64,000 nucleotides of DNA, from the NCBI RefSeq assembly GCF_004118935.1, contig NZ_CP035375.1, positions 2,728,001 to 2,792,000 of the forward strand, read 5' to 3'. Below, piece after piece: positions 7,851 through 15,220 of this stretch. Within the stretch, counting starts at the first letter, position 1, and each line of letters starts with the position of its first letter. The notes under the pieces were generated by a model that had not been told where the DNA came from, ran no database searches, and saw only the letters and a list, made by a program, of their open reading frames with translations. The position numbers and the translations under genes are program-made. The stretch comes from Salinibacterium sp. UTAS2018 (GTDB lineage Bacteria > Actinomycetota > Actinomycetes > Actinomycetales > Microbacteriaceae).

Positions 7851-9683
7851 ATGGCACACCTTCTTGGCGCTGAGTCCCTTCATCTTGAATTTCCGACCCG
7901 CGTAATCTTCGACAATGTCACGATCGGCCTCGACGAGGGCGACCGTATCGGTATCGTCGGTCGCAACGGTGACGGCAAAACCACCCTTATGCGTATGCTC
8001 TCGGGCAAGCTCGACCCCGACGAGGGGCGCGTAACCCGGCGCAACGGCGTCACCCTGGGCATGCTCGATCAGGCCGATGAACTCGATGGCACCAAGACCG
8101 TGCACGAGACCGTCATCGGCGACATCGATGAGCACGTGTGGGCGGGCGACCCCAAGGTTCGCGACGTTATTGCCGGACTTGCTGCTGACATCCCGTGGGA
8201 GGCCAAGGTTGGCGATCTCTCCGGTGGTCAGCGTCGACGGGTCGCGTTAGCCGCTCTGCTGATTGGCGACTGGGATGTCATCTTCTTGGATGAGCCCACT
8301 AACCACCTCGACGTCGAAGGCATTTCGTGGCTCGCGGGCCACCTCAAGCGTCGCTGGTCGACTAACGCCGGTGGGCTGCTGGTCGTCACTCACGACCGGT
8401 GGTTCCTCGATGAGATTTGTACCGCCACATGGGAGGTTCACGATCGCCTGATCGAGCCCTTCGAGGGGGGCTACGCGGCCTACATTCTGCAGCGCGTTGA
8501 GCGTGACCGCATGGCGGCCGCCTCTGAGTCGAAGCGTCAGAACCTCATGCGTAAAGAGTTGGCATGGTTGCGTCGCGGTGCTCCCGCGCGCACGACCAAG
8601 CCCAAGTTCCGCATCGATGCGGCCAACGATTTGATCGAAAACGAGCCGCCAGCCCGCGATAGCGTCTCGCTGTCGTCGATGGCGATGCAGCGACTCGGCA
8701 AGGATGTCGTCGACCTCGAGGGCGTCACCGTCACCTACCCGGTAATCGATCCGGCGTCGGGCGTCTCCAGTGAGAAGACGGTGCTCAACGACGTCACGTG
8801 GCGCATCGCTCCCGGCGAGCGCACGGGCATCCTGGGCGTCAACGGTGCCGGAAAGTCGACGCTGCTCTCGCTCGTCTCCGGAACGCTCCTGCCGACCAGC
8901 GGTCGTGTGAAGCGCGGTAAGACCATCAAGGTTGCCACCCTCACGCAGCAGCTTGCGGAGCTTGAAGACATCTGGAATGAACGTGTTAGCACGGTCATCG
9001 GTCGCCACAAGAGCACCTATGTCACGGGCGGCAAGGAGATGACGCCCACCCAGATGCTCGAGCGCGTTGGCTTCACGAGCACGCAGCTCTCCACCCCGGT
9101 GAAAGATCTCTCGGGTGGTCAGAAGCGTCGCCTGCAGCTGCTGCTCATTTTGCTCTCGGAGCCGAACGTTCTGATTCTCGATGAGCCCACTAACGACCTC
9201 GACACCGACATGCTTGCGGCCATTGAGGACCTTCTCGACACCTACCCCGGAACACTGCTCGTCGTGAGCCACGACCGGTACCTGCTTGAGCGCGTCACGG
9301 ACCAGCAGTACGCGGTGATGGAGGGCGGCTTCCGCCACCTGCCGCGTGGTGTCGATCAGTACCTCGAATTGCGCACGCAGCAGCTCAAGGGCTCCACTGG
9401 TGCGAGCGGTGCTGCCGCAGGTGCTCCGGATGCCACAGCCGCGAAAGCGAAGCCGAAGCTGGGCGGTGCTGAATTGCGCAACTCGCAGAAGGAGCACGCT
9501 GCTGCCGCTCGCAAGATGAAGAAGTTGCAAGATCAAATTGCAGATCTTCACCAGCGCATGGCGACCCATGACCAGTCAGACTTTGCCGGTTTGGGCGCCC
9601 TCGTGGGCGAACAGCAGGCTCTACAGGAGGCTCTCGACACTGTCGAGACCCGCTGGCTCGAACTCGACGAACTGCTCTCTTAG
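7851..9683 (+). CDS. ABC-F family ATPase (Uup-like)
   Basis: Soluble ATPase with two ABC domains and no membrane segment, 610 residues from the ATG at 7851 (a longer frame opens at 7779 inside ispE). Walker A loops are GRNGDGKTT and GVNGAGKST. The signatures LSGGQRRRVALAAL and LSGGQKRRLQLLLI are each followed by a LDEPTNHLD or LDEPTNDLD Walker B. The linker between domains and a charged C-terminal coiled coil (about residues 545-610) suggest the Uup branch. ABC-F proteins act on ribosomes and some give antibiotic resistance; I see nothing that marks this one as a resistance factor. TAGGCT lies seven bases before the ATG. Its stop shares TTAG with the convergent histidine kinase gene. Confidence 0.9.
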   Translation: MAHLLGAESLHLEFPTRVIFDNVTIGLDEGDRIGIVGRNGDGKTTLMRMLSGKLDPDEGRVTRRNGVTLGMLDQADELDGTKTVHETVIGDIDEHVWAGDPKVRDVIAGLAADIPWEAKVGDLSGGQRRRVALAALLIGDWDVIFLDEPTNHLDVEGISWLAGHLKRRWSTNAGGLLVVTHDRWFLDEICTATWEVHDRLIEPFEGGYAAYILQRVERDRMAAASESKRQNLMRKELAWLRRGAPARTTKPKFRIDAANDLIENEPPARDSVSLSSMAMQRLGKDVVDLEGVTVTYPVIDPASGVSSEKTVLNDVTWRIAPGERTGILGVNGAGKSTLLSLVSGTLLPTSGRVKRGKTIKVATLTQQLAELEDIWNERVSTVIGRHKSTYVTGGKEMTPTQMLERVGFTSTQLSTPVKDLSGGQKRRLQLLLILLSEPNVLILDEPTNDLDTDMLAAIEDLLDTYPGTLLVVSHDRYLLERVTDQQYAVMEGGFRHLPRGVDQYLELRTQQLKGSTGASGAAAGAPDATAAKAKPKLGGAELRNSQKEHAAAARKMKKLQDQIADLHQRMATHDQSDFAGLGALVGEQQALQEALDTVETRWLELDELLS

Positions 9684-10822
9684 GCTGCGACTGTCGGCAG
9701 CGCGACGTTGAGACGGAACCCTTCGGGCCCGTTCTCGGCGTTGACGCCGCCGCCGTGGGCTTCGACAATGCCACGCACGATGGCAAGGCCGAGGCCCGCG
9801 CCGCTCGAACCGCTTGACTCCTTCTCCGGGGTGCGCGCTTCGGTCGCGCGCCACCCAACCTCAAACATGTGGCTGAGGTCTTCGCTGGCGACCCCGCTGC
9901 CCTGATCGAGCACTGACAGCACCAGACTGGTGTCGTCACGTTGGTCGGCGCTGACGAGAATCTGCGAGTGCGCGGGGGCGTACCGGATGCTGTTGGTGAG
10001 CAGGTTCACGACCACGCGCGTGAGCTCGTGGGGATCGGCCCACAGCATCCGCCCCTCCACGCCAGCATGCGTGATTTGGATGCCGCGGGCCGCCGCCAAC
10101 TGGCTGACGTCGGCAACGGCATCCGACACAATATCGAGCAGTTCCATGTTCTCGGGGCGGAGTTTCAGGGTGCCGCTCTGGATGAGCGAGAGCTCGAAAA
10201 GGTCATCAACGAGGCGGTTCATCGTGCCGACCTGAGCGCGAATCTGGCGCAGGTAATCGCTGGGGTCGTCCACGACTCCCGCGTCGAGCGCTTCGGCGAG
10301 GGCGCTGATGCCGGTCAGGGGAGTGCGCAGGTCGTGCGAGATCCACGCGAAGAACTGGCGGCGCGATGCGTCGAGCCGAGCAATTTCATCGCGGGCGGCA
10401 GCGAGCTTTTCGGATGCCTCCGAGAGCTGGGTAGAGACCTCGGCGACCTCTTTCCACGTGCCCGCAGTGGGCTCGACCACGTGGCCAGCACCGACTCGCG
10501 CCACGGATTCGCGCAGAGCAGCGAACGCCCGCCGCACGGCTCGCCCACTCACGAGCGCGGCCCCGAGACTCATGAGCGCCGAGATGCCGACGACTCCGAG
10601 AACGATTTGCAGGTCGTGGCTCGTGAAGTGCATTTGCGCGGTGATCACGACGGTAGAGAGCGCGATCGAGAGGATCGCGCCTATCACGACCACCGTGAAC
10701 TGGAACGCGATCGTGCGGCGGCGATTGAGGCGCAGCACGAGCATCGCGACCAGCATGACCGCGGCGGTGCAGACCGCGGCGGTAGCGAGAATGAGGAGCC
10801 ATTCGCTTAGGCTGAGAATCAT
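9680..10822 (-). CDS. Sensor histidine kinase
   Basis: Membrane histidine kinase, 380 residues. I read three membrane helices (about 8-31, 40-60 and 72-92) with only a very short extracytoplasmic loop, so it probably senses in or near the membrane. A HAMP-like stretch follows, then the dimerisation/phospho-acceptor helix with His163 (FFAWISHDLRTPLTG), the N box (NLLTNSIRYAP), G1 (DQGSGVASED) and G2 (GLGLAIVRGIVEAHGG). The ATG overlaps the response-regulator stop (ATGA), so the pair is one operon. The divergent DM13-DoxX genes are candidate targets. Its stop shares TTAG with the convergent ABC-F gene. Confidence 0.9.
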   Translation of the reverse strand: MILSLSEWLLILATAAVCTAAVMLVAMLVLRLNRRRTIAFQFTVVVIGAILSIALSTVVITAQMHFTSHDLQIVLGVVGISALMSLGAALVSGRAVRRAFAALRESVARVGAGHVVEPTAGTWKEVAEVSTQLSEASEKLAAARDEIARLDASRRQFFAWISHDLRTPLTGISALAEALDAGVVDDPSDYLRQIRAQVGTMNRLVDDLFELSLIQSGTLKLRPENMELLDIVSDAVADVSQLAAARGIQITHAGVEGRMLWADPHELTRVVVNLLTNSIRYAPAHSQILVSADQRDDTSLVLSVLDQGSGVASEDLSHMFEVGWRATEARTPEKESSGSSGAGLGLAIVRGIVEAHGGGVNAENGPEGFRLNVALPTVAA

Positions 10823-11517
10823 GCGGCATCCTTCACAGTGAAGCGGTAGCCCTTGCCCCACTCCGTGAGGAGAAAGCGCGGGTATCGGGCGTCGGGTTCG
10901 ATTTTCTCGCGCAGCCGGCGCACATGCACGGTGACGGTGGAGGCTTCGCCAAAACTCCAACCCCACACCTCTCGCAGGATGTCGTCGCGGCTCAGCACTC
11001 GCTCGGGGTTTTGCAACAGAAAGAGAAAGAGCTCGTACTCGCGGGTCGTGAGTGTCATTTCGTTGCCCTCGAGCAAGATCGAACGACGCGCCTGGTCGAC
11101 GCGAAAAGGGCCAAGCGTAAACGGTTCGGATGACACATGCGAGCTGCGTGAGCGGCGCACCATGGCGTCCACGCGCAGTTGCAATTCCCGCAACGAGAAC
11201 GGCTTTGCGATGTAGTCATCGGCACCGTGTTCAAGACCATCGATGCGTTCTTCCACGGCATCCAGAGCGGTCAGCATGATGATGGGCAGTTGCGCGGATG
11301 CGGCGCGCGCCTGGCGACAAAGTTCGTCGCCGCCGACACCGGGCAGCATTCGGTCGAGGATAAGCACGTCGGGGAGGGGACCGCGCAGAGCATCGCGCGC
11401 GTCGATTCCGTCGCTAATGCCCGTAACGGAATATCCGCGCGCACGCAGGTATTCGGTGACAACCGAAAGCACTGTCGCATCGTCTTCCACGATGGTTACG
11501 CTCGCCTTGTTCTCCAT
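10819..11517 (-). CDS. OmpR-family response regulator
   Basis: DNA-binding response regulator, 232 residues. The receiver domain (1-120) has the acidic pocket VEDD, phospho-acceptor Asp55 (LILDRMLPG) and the conserved Lys in YIAKPFS. The winged-helix effector domain (about 135-230) has the recognition region STVTVHVRRLREKIE. It is first in the operon with the histidine kinase. TAGGCT (complement of 11524-11529) stands exactly six bases before the ATG and no ribosome site is visible, so the message is probably leaderless. The 162-base gap to the divergent DM13 lipoprotein gene would be the natural site for binding by this regulator. Confidence 0.92.
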   Translation of the reverse strand: MENKASVTIVEDDATVLSVVTEYLRARGYSVTGISDGIDARDALRGPLPDVLILDRMLPGVGGDELCRQARAASAQLPIIMLTALDAVEERIDGLEHGADDYIAKPFSLRELQLRVDAMVRRSRSSHVSSEPFTLGPFRVDQARRSILLEGNEMTLTTREYELFLFLLQNPERVLSRDDILREVWGWSFGEASTVTVHVRRLREKIEPDARYPRFLLTEWGKGYRFTVKDAA

Positions 11518-11523
11518 AGCCCC

Positions 11524-11529
11524 AGCCTA
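11524..11529 (-). promoter_or_regulatory. -10 box of the two-component operon
   Basis: On the minus strand TAGGCT stands exactly six bases before the response-regulator ATG. Confidence 0.5.
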
Positions 11530-11679
11530 GAGCGGCCGCCCGAGGGAATACCGGTTTCAATTCTTACGCTCTTGAAACATCCGTCACTTTCGCCGTATGC
11601 CCGGCTTAGGTTCGTAACCGTCACCGCGTCATTGACTCGCTGGCTTCATCCACACACTACGAACTTAGGAAACTCCCTC

Positions 11680-12147
11680 ATGAGAAAAACAGCTATTCCC
11701 GCCGCCGCCATCCTCGCCCTTTCGCTCATGCTCAGCGCCTGCAGCGGTGCAGCCACTGACACCACCAGCAGCGAATCCACTGCCCCGGAATCGTCGACGA
11801 CGGAGACAGAGGCCGGCACGGACACTGACGCGGAAATGATGCACGAAGAGCACACCGGAACCTTCGAAGGCGCCGGCGAGCACTCGGTCGCAGGAACCGT
11901 AACTGTCAGTGGCACGGAGATCGTACTCGAGGGCTACTCCTCAGACGAAGGCCCCGACCTCAACATCTACCTCACCAACGGCAATGACGAGGACGCCGTA
12001 GCGGGTGGCATGCAGATCGACGCCGTCGCCTACGACGAAGCCAGCCAGACCTTCACCTTCGACGCTATGGATGTTTCCGGTTACGACACCGTCGTCATCT
12101 ACTGCGACAAGGTCAAGGCAATCTTCGGATCAGCACTCCTCTCATGA
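11680..12147 (+). CDS. DM13-domain lipoprotein
   Basis: Secreted lipoprotein of 155 residues. A signal peptide ends in the lipobox LSAC with lipidated Cys21. A Ser/Thr/Glu-rich linker (about 25-55) comes next, then a DM13-like domain (HTGTFEGAGEHSVAGTVTV ... DLNIYLTNG ... YDTVVIYCDKVKAIFGSAL). DM13 domains are predicted redox or electron-transfer modules in animals and bacteria; the single Cys in VVIYCDK matches the conserved cysteine. The ATG is preceded by TTAGGA. It overlaps the DoxX gene by ATGA, and the pair is divergent from a two-component system. The cargo of the proposed electron transfer is unknown. Confidence 0.8.
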   Translation: MRKTAIPAAAILALSLMLSACSGAATDTTSSESTAPESSTTETEAGTDTDAEMMHEEHTGTFEGAGEHSVAGTVTVSGTEIVLEGYSSDEGPDLNIYLTNGNDEDAVAGGMQIDAVAYDEASQTFTFDAMDVSGYDTVVIYCDKVKAIFGSALLS

Positions 12148-12647
12148 TGAACCGTGCGCTTTCCCTCGTCGCTTCCGTCATCACGGGAGCGGCGAGGGTC
12201 GGCCTCGGCATCCTGTGGTTGAACGAAGGTCTCTTCAAGATCAAGGCAGGATTCGACGGCGCCGACATCGGCCTGGTCGTCGACAGCACGGCATCCAACA
12301 ATCGGGTAGCCGACGGCTTCGAAGCGTTCACCGCGACCTTCCTCGGCGGCGCCCCCGGTTTCTTCGGCTGGGCCATTCCGGCTCTCGAGGTCGGACTCGG
12401 CATCGCCCTCATCCTGGGCGTGCTGACTTTCCCAGCCGCACTCATGAGTGCCGCAACGCTCTTGTCGTATTGGTCGGCCGATCAGCTGATCGAGGAGTAT
12501 CCCATCATGCTGGCACTCTCCGTGGTCACGGTGGCTTTCGTCGTTAGTGCTTCTCGGATCTCGGTCACCACGATCGTCGAGAAACTCGTGAAGCGAAAGA
12601 AGCCCGAGACCCGGTGGTTCTCGGCTCAGGTTCGGCGCTGGCTCTAG
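12144..12647 (+). CDS. DoxX-like membrane protein
   Basis: Integral membrane protein of 167 residues with about four helices. The N-terminal ARVGLGILWLNEGLFKIKAGF is the DoxX/quinol-oxidase-small-subunit signature, and the GWAIPALEVGLGIALILGVLT helix follows after a loop. DoxX proteins are associated with thiosulfate:quinone oxidoreduction or, in mycobacteria, with a membrane oxidoreductase complex; a specific reaction cannot be inferred here. Start and stop overlap with the DM13 lipoprotein gene indicates coupled synthesis, suggesting a membrane protein plus an extracytoplasmic redox partner. Confidence 0.78.
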   Translation: MMNRALSLVASVITGAARVGLGILWLNEGLFKIKAGFDGADIGLVVDSTASNNRVADGFEAFTATFLGGAPGFFGWAIPALEVGLGIALILGVLTFPAALMSAATLLSYWSADQLIEEYPIMLALSVVTVAFVVSASRISVTTIVEKLVKRKKPETRWFSAQVRRWL

Positions 12648-12702
12648 CGAGTGCGCTGGCTCTGGCTAGTGCGCCGGCTCTGGCGTTCGCGCTGGCGTTA
12701 GC
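12637..12702 (+). repeat. Degenerate 18-base tandem repeat
   Basis: About 3.5 copies of an 18-base unit (CTGGCTCTAGCGAGTGCG, CTGGCTCTGGCTAGTGCG, CCGGCTCTGGCGTTCGCG, then CTGGCGTTAGCC). It begins in the last codons of the DoxX gene and ends at the stop of the convergent YeiH-type gene. Confidence 0.7.
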
Positions 12703-13774
12703 CCAGAGCGGCCACTCCTGCGGCGCGGGCGATTTCTACCGCGCCGTAGGAGAGCAGGGCAATAACCGCCCACGAGATGAGTGCGACCACAAGGGCCCGA
12801 CCGCCCGTACGGACGAGGTTGCCCATGCTGATCGAGGCGCCGAGCCCAAAGAGGGCCATGCCGAGAACTAGCTCTTGGCCGTAGCCAGCAGCCTCCAGAA
12901 AACCGTCGGGCAGCGGAACGAACGTGCGCACCAGCACCGCCGCCAAGAATCCGACAACAAACAGGGGCAGGATGGCGGGGCGCTTGACCTCGCCGCGATC
13001 AGCAGCAGGCTCACCCGCAGTACTCGCGGCCGCAGCCTGCACGCGGTCAGCCCGCGCGGCCACGACGCCAGCGAGCGCAACCATCGGCGCGAGCATGGCG
13101 ACTCGGGTCAGCTTGACGACAACCGCAACAGCGAGGGCGGTTGCTCCCGCTATCTGAGCCGTAGCAACAACCTGGCCGACATCGTGCACGCTCGCGCCCA
13201 CCCACATGCCGAACTCGGCAGTATCGAGGCCGAGAAGCGGGCGTAGCGCAGGGAGCAGGGCGATCGCGAGGGTGCCACACAGCGTGACAAGCGCGATCGG
13301 GGTGGCCGTGTCAGAGTCCTTCGCGCGCGTAACGCCCGCCATTGCACCGATGGCCGAGGCGCCACAGATTGAAAATCCAGCCGCAATCAGCACGGGCTGC
13401 TGGCCGGGCAGGCGCAGCATCCGTCCGAGCCCCCACGTGAAGAAGAATGTGATGACGACGATCGCGACGATCATGCCGAGCACGAGCCAGCCCAGTTCGG
13501 CGATGTTCACGAGGCTCAACTTGAAGCCAAGCAAGACAACACCGATGCGCAGCAGGCGGCGAGCGGCGATCGCGAGCCCGGGCTTTACTTCCGCTCGAAC
13601 CGAACTGCGCCACGGCAGGGCGGCGAACAGGATGCCCAACACCACGCACGCGGTCAGCGTGGGAATAGCCGGCACAAGAAAACTGATGAGTACAGCGAGA
13701 GCGAAAGCGGCAAGTGCGAGACCGAGCCCGGGGGAGTTGCGGCGAAAAGCGGTCGGGACTTGCAGGTTATTCAC
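12698..13774 (-). CDS. YeiH/UPF0324 family membrane exporter
   Basis: Polytopic membrane protein of 358 residues with about ten helices, of the UPF0324 (YeiH, PSE) family. Conserved segments seen are RIGVVLLGFKLSL, AAGFSICGASAIGAM and ASVHDVGQVVATA. Relatives are annotated as putative sulfate or sulfur-compound exporters, but the substrate is not settled. A cytoplasmic loop around residues 235-260 is Ala/Glu/Arg-rich. The start overlaps the end of the MarR gene by eight bases, so the regulator is very likely its own controller. Confidence 0.82.
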   Translation of the reverse strand: MNNLQVPTAFRRNSPGLGLALAAFALAVLISFLVPAIPTLTACVVLGILFAALPWRSSVRAEVKPGLAIAARRLLRIGVVLLGFKLSLVNIAELGWLVLGMIVAIVVITFFFTWGLGRMLRLPGQQPVLIAAGFSICGASAIGAMAGVTRAKDSDTATPIALVTLCGTLAIALLPALRPLLGLDTAEFGMWVGASVHDVGQVVATAQIAGATALAVAVVVKLTRVAMLAPMVALAGVVAARADRVQAAAASTAGEPAADRGEVKRPAILPLFVVGFLAAVLVRTFVPLPDGFLEAAGYGQELVLGMALFGLGASISMGNLVRTGGRALVVALISWAVIALLSYGAVEIARAAGVAALG

Positions 13775-14258
13775 CGTCGAGGCTCAACTTTCTGAGCAGC
13801 GAGCTCAATCGTTCTTGTTCTAGCGGAGACATGCGGGCGAGCAGCACCGTCTCGTCGTGCACGAGTGAGGTGATCGCTTCGTCGACGCGTTCGCGCCCGC
13901 TCGCCGTCATCATCACAATCACGCCGCGGCCATCATTGGGGTCAGTGCGTCGCTCGACAAGTTTGCGCGCCACCATGCGGTCGATGCGGTTCGTCATAGT
14001 GCCGCTCGACACCATCGTCTGCTGCACCAAGGCGGTAGGGCTCAACTGGTACGGCGCGCCCGCTTTGCGCAGGGCTGAGAGCACGTCGAACTCCCACGGC
14101 TCAACGCCGGCAACGGCGAACGCCGACCGGCGGGCCCGCTCGAGATGCTTCGCGAGACGACCGACGCGGCTGAGAACATGCAACGGCGCAAAGTCGAGAT
14201 CGGGGCGCTCGCGCGACCACGCTTCGACAATTCGGTCGACTTCGTCGCGTTGGGGCAT
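13767..14258 (-). CDS. MarR-family transcriptional regulator
   Basis: Winged-helix regulator of 163 residues. The DNA-binding core is LSPTALVQQTMVSSGTMTNRIDRMV with the wing RRTDPNDGRGVIVMMT, typical of MarR proteins. It is the first gene of a two-gene operon with the YeiH-type exporter. GATAAT (complement of 14265-14270) is exactly six bases before the ATG, so it is probably leaderless. The ligand is unknown. Confidence 0.87.
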   Translation of the reverse strand: MPQRDEVDRIVEAWSRERPDLDFAPLHVLSRVGRLAKHLERARRSAFAVAGVEPWEFDVLSALRKAGAPYQLSPTALVQQTMVSSGTMTNRIDRMVARKLVERRTDPNDGRGVIVMMTASGRERVDEAITSLVHDETVLLARMSPLEQERLSSLLRKLSLDGE

Positions 14259-14264
14259 CCGGTT

Positions 14265-14270
14265 ATTATC
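14265..14270 (-). promoter_or_regulatory. -10 box of the marR-yeiH operon
   Basis: On the minus strand GATAAT stands exactly six bases before the MarR ATG. Confidence 0.4.
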
Positions 14271-14407
14271 TCAGCTTCGATGCCCGGATGTGTGCCACAA
14301 ACGCACCCCCGAACACCAAAGAAACGTGTGCGAAGCCTCCGAATCGGGCTAAGTGCACGACAGAGTGCCAATGATCTGGCAGAATTGATGCGCGCCTTCG
14401 GGTGCGG

Positions 14408-14479
14408 TCCGCTTTGGTGTAACGGCAGCACGGCAGCCTTTGGAGCTGTCCAGTCTAGGTTCGAATCCTAGAGGCGGAG
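14408..14479 (+). tRNA. tRNA-Gln (anticodon TTG)
   Basis: A 72-base cloverleaf. The acceptor arm TCCGCTT pairs with AGGCGGA (14472-14478), discriminator base G. The anticodon arm GCAGC-CTTTGGA-GCTGT presents TTG, read as Gln (CAA). The T arm is CTAGG-TTCGAAT-CCTAG. The terminal CCA is not encoded. A hairpin with a T-tract follows 70 bases downstream. Confidence 0.96.
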
Positions 14480-14549
14480 CTTTATGAGGTTCTAGAAACC
14501 CAAGCGCTCCTATTGTCGAAAACCCTTCTAGAAGGATTTCAGGGCAAAG

Positions 14550-14591
14550 AAAAAGCCGGAACCCGACGTCACGTCGAGGTTCCGGCTTTTT
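14550..14591. terminator. Strong bidirectional terminator
   Basis: AAAAAGCCGGAACC (14550-14563) pairs with GGTTCCGGCTTTTT (14578-14591), and CGACGT/ACGTCG extends the stem almost to the loop. The A-tract and T-tract on either side allow it to work on both strands. It ends the tRNA-Gln transcript. Confidence 0.88.
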
Positions 14592-14792
14592 GCTTTCTCA
14601 GGCCGGTCGGGCGACCTGCGGCGTTTGCTGGGTCGAGGACCGTGCAGCCGGCTGCTTCAGGGGTTGCATTGGGGTTATTGCGCGACCTGCGTTGAACCCT
14701 GAGTTGGGGGCTGGCTGGCGGCTGAATGCCACTGTAATCTCTGGATGATTCCTGACTCGCTCACCGCTTAAATCCGAGAGGCTTGGCCGCCA
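14592..14792. other. Non-coding gap, nothing recognised
   Basis: About 200 bases between the terminator and the orphan lipoprotein gene. It contains two copies of a GCGACCTGCG motif (near 14614 and 14680) and GAGAGG before the lipoprotein ATG. I find no convincing gene or RNA. Confidence 0.5.
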
Positions 14793-15128
14793 ATGTATCG
14801 CCGCTCTGTAGTTGTCCTGTTCGTGGCTGTGCTCGCGCTCGCGGGGTGTTCGTCCTATTTCGACAGCCAAGACGACTATCAACCATCTCCGGAGCCCCTT
14901 CAGGCCGAAGGCGAAAACTCCGCAGATCAACAACCCGCCGAAAGCGAAGCGAGAGGGGGATGGCTCTGTATTTGGGAGCCGACTTATGACGACGACTGGC
15001 ACGACGACTACCTATGTTCCAACGGCACGAGCATCGATCGTCCTTATCTGATTCCGGACGATCCGTTCGTGGAATCGGAGGAGCTCGACGCCGCGGCCGC
15101 TGCTTACCAGGACAGCTTGAACCGCTAA
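14793..15128 (+). CDS. Orphan secreted lipoprotein
   Basis: A 111-residue protein with a signal peptide ending in the lipobox LAGC (lipidated Cys19). The mature part is acidic and low in complexity (Gln, Glu, Pro, Ser) up to residue 55. It is followed by a short Trp- and Asp-rich core GWLCIWEPTYDDDWHDDYLC whose two cysteines could form a disulfide. GAGAGG upstream of the ATG is a ribosome site. I do not recognise the family. It stands alone between a terminator and glmU. Codon use is slightly less GC-biased than its neighbours, which fits a fast-evolving surface protein. Confidence 0.7.
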   Translation: MYRRSVVVLFVAVLALAGCSSYFDSQDDYQPSPEPLQAEGENSADQQPAESEARGGWLCIWEPTYDDDWHDDYLCSNGTSIDRPYLIPDDPFVESEELDAAAAAYQDSLNR

Positions 15129-15220
15129 CCGCGCGATCCCGAAGAATATCTCGCTTCTCCTCGTTCCCGAGTTTCTGGGTGCGCGTTCTGAGCGCCGCTC
15201 ATTCAGGGCAGAATAGAACT

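Noticed and set aside
14408-14591. tRNA-Gln as an integration site of a mobile element
   Set aside because: No integrase, no repeated tRNA 3' end and no change in composition downstream within the window.
15014-15220. Longer start for glmU at 15014
   Set aside because: It would overlap the lipoprotein gene and add residues unlike GlmU; ATG 15221 begins the conserved domain.
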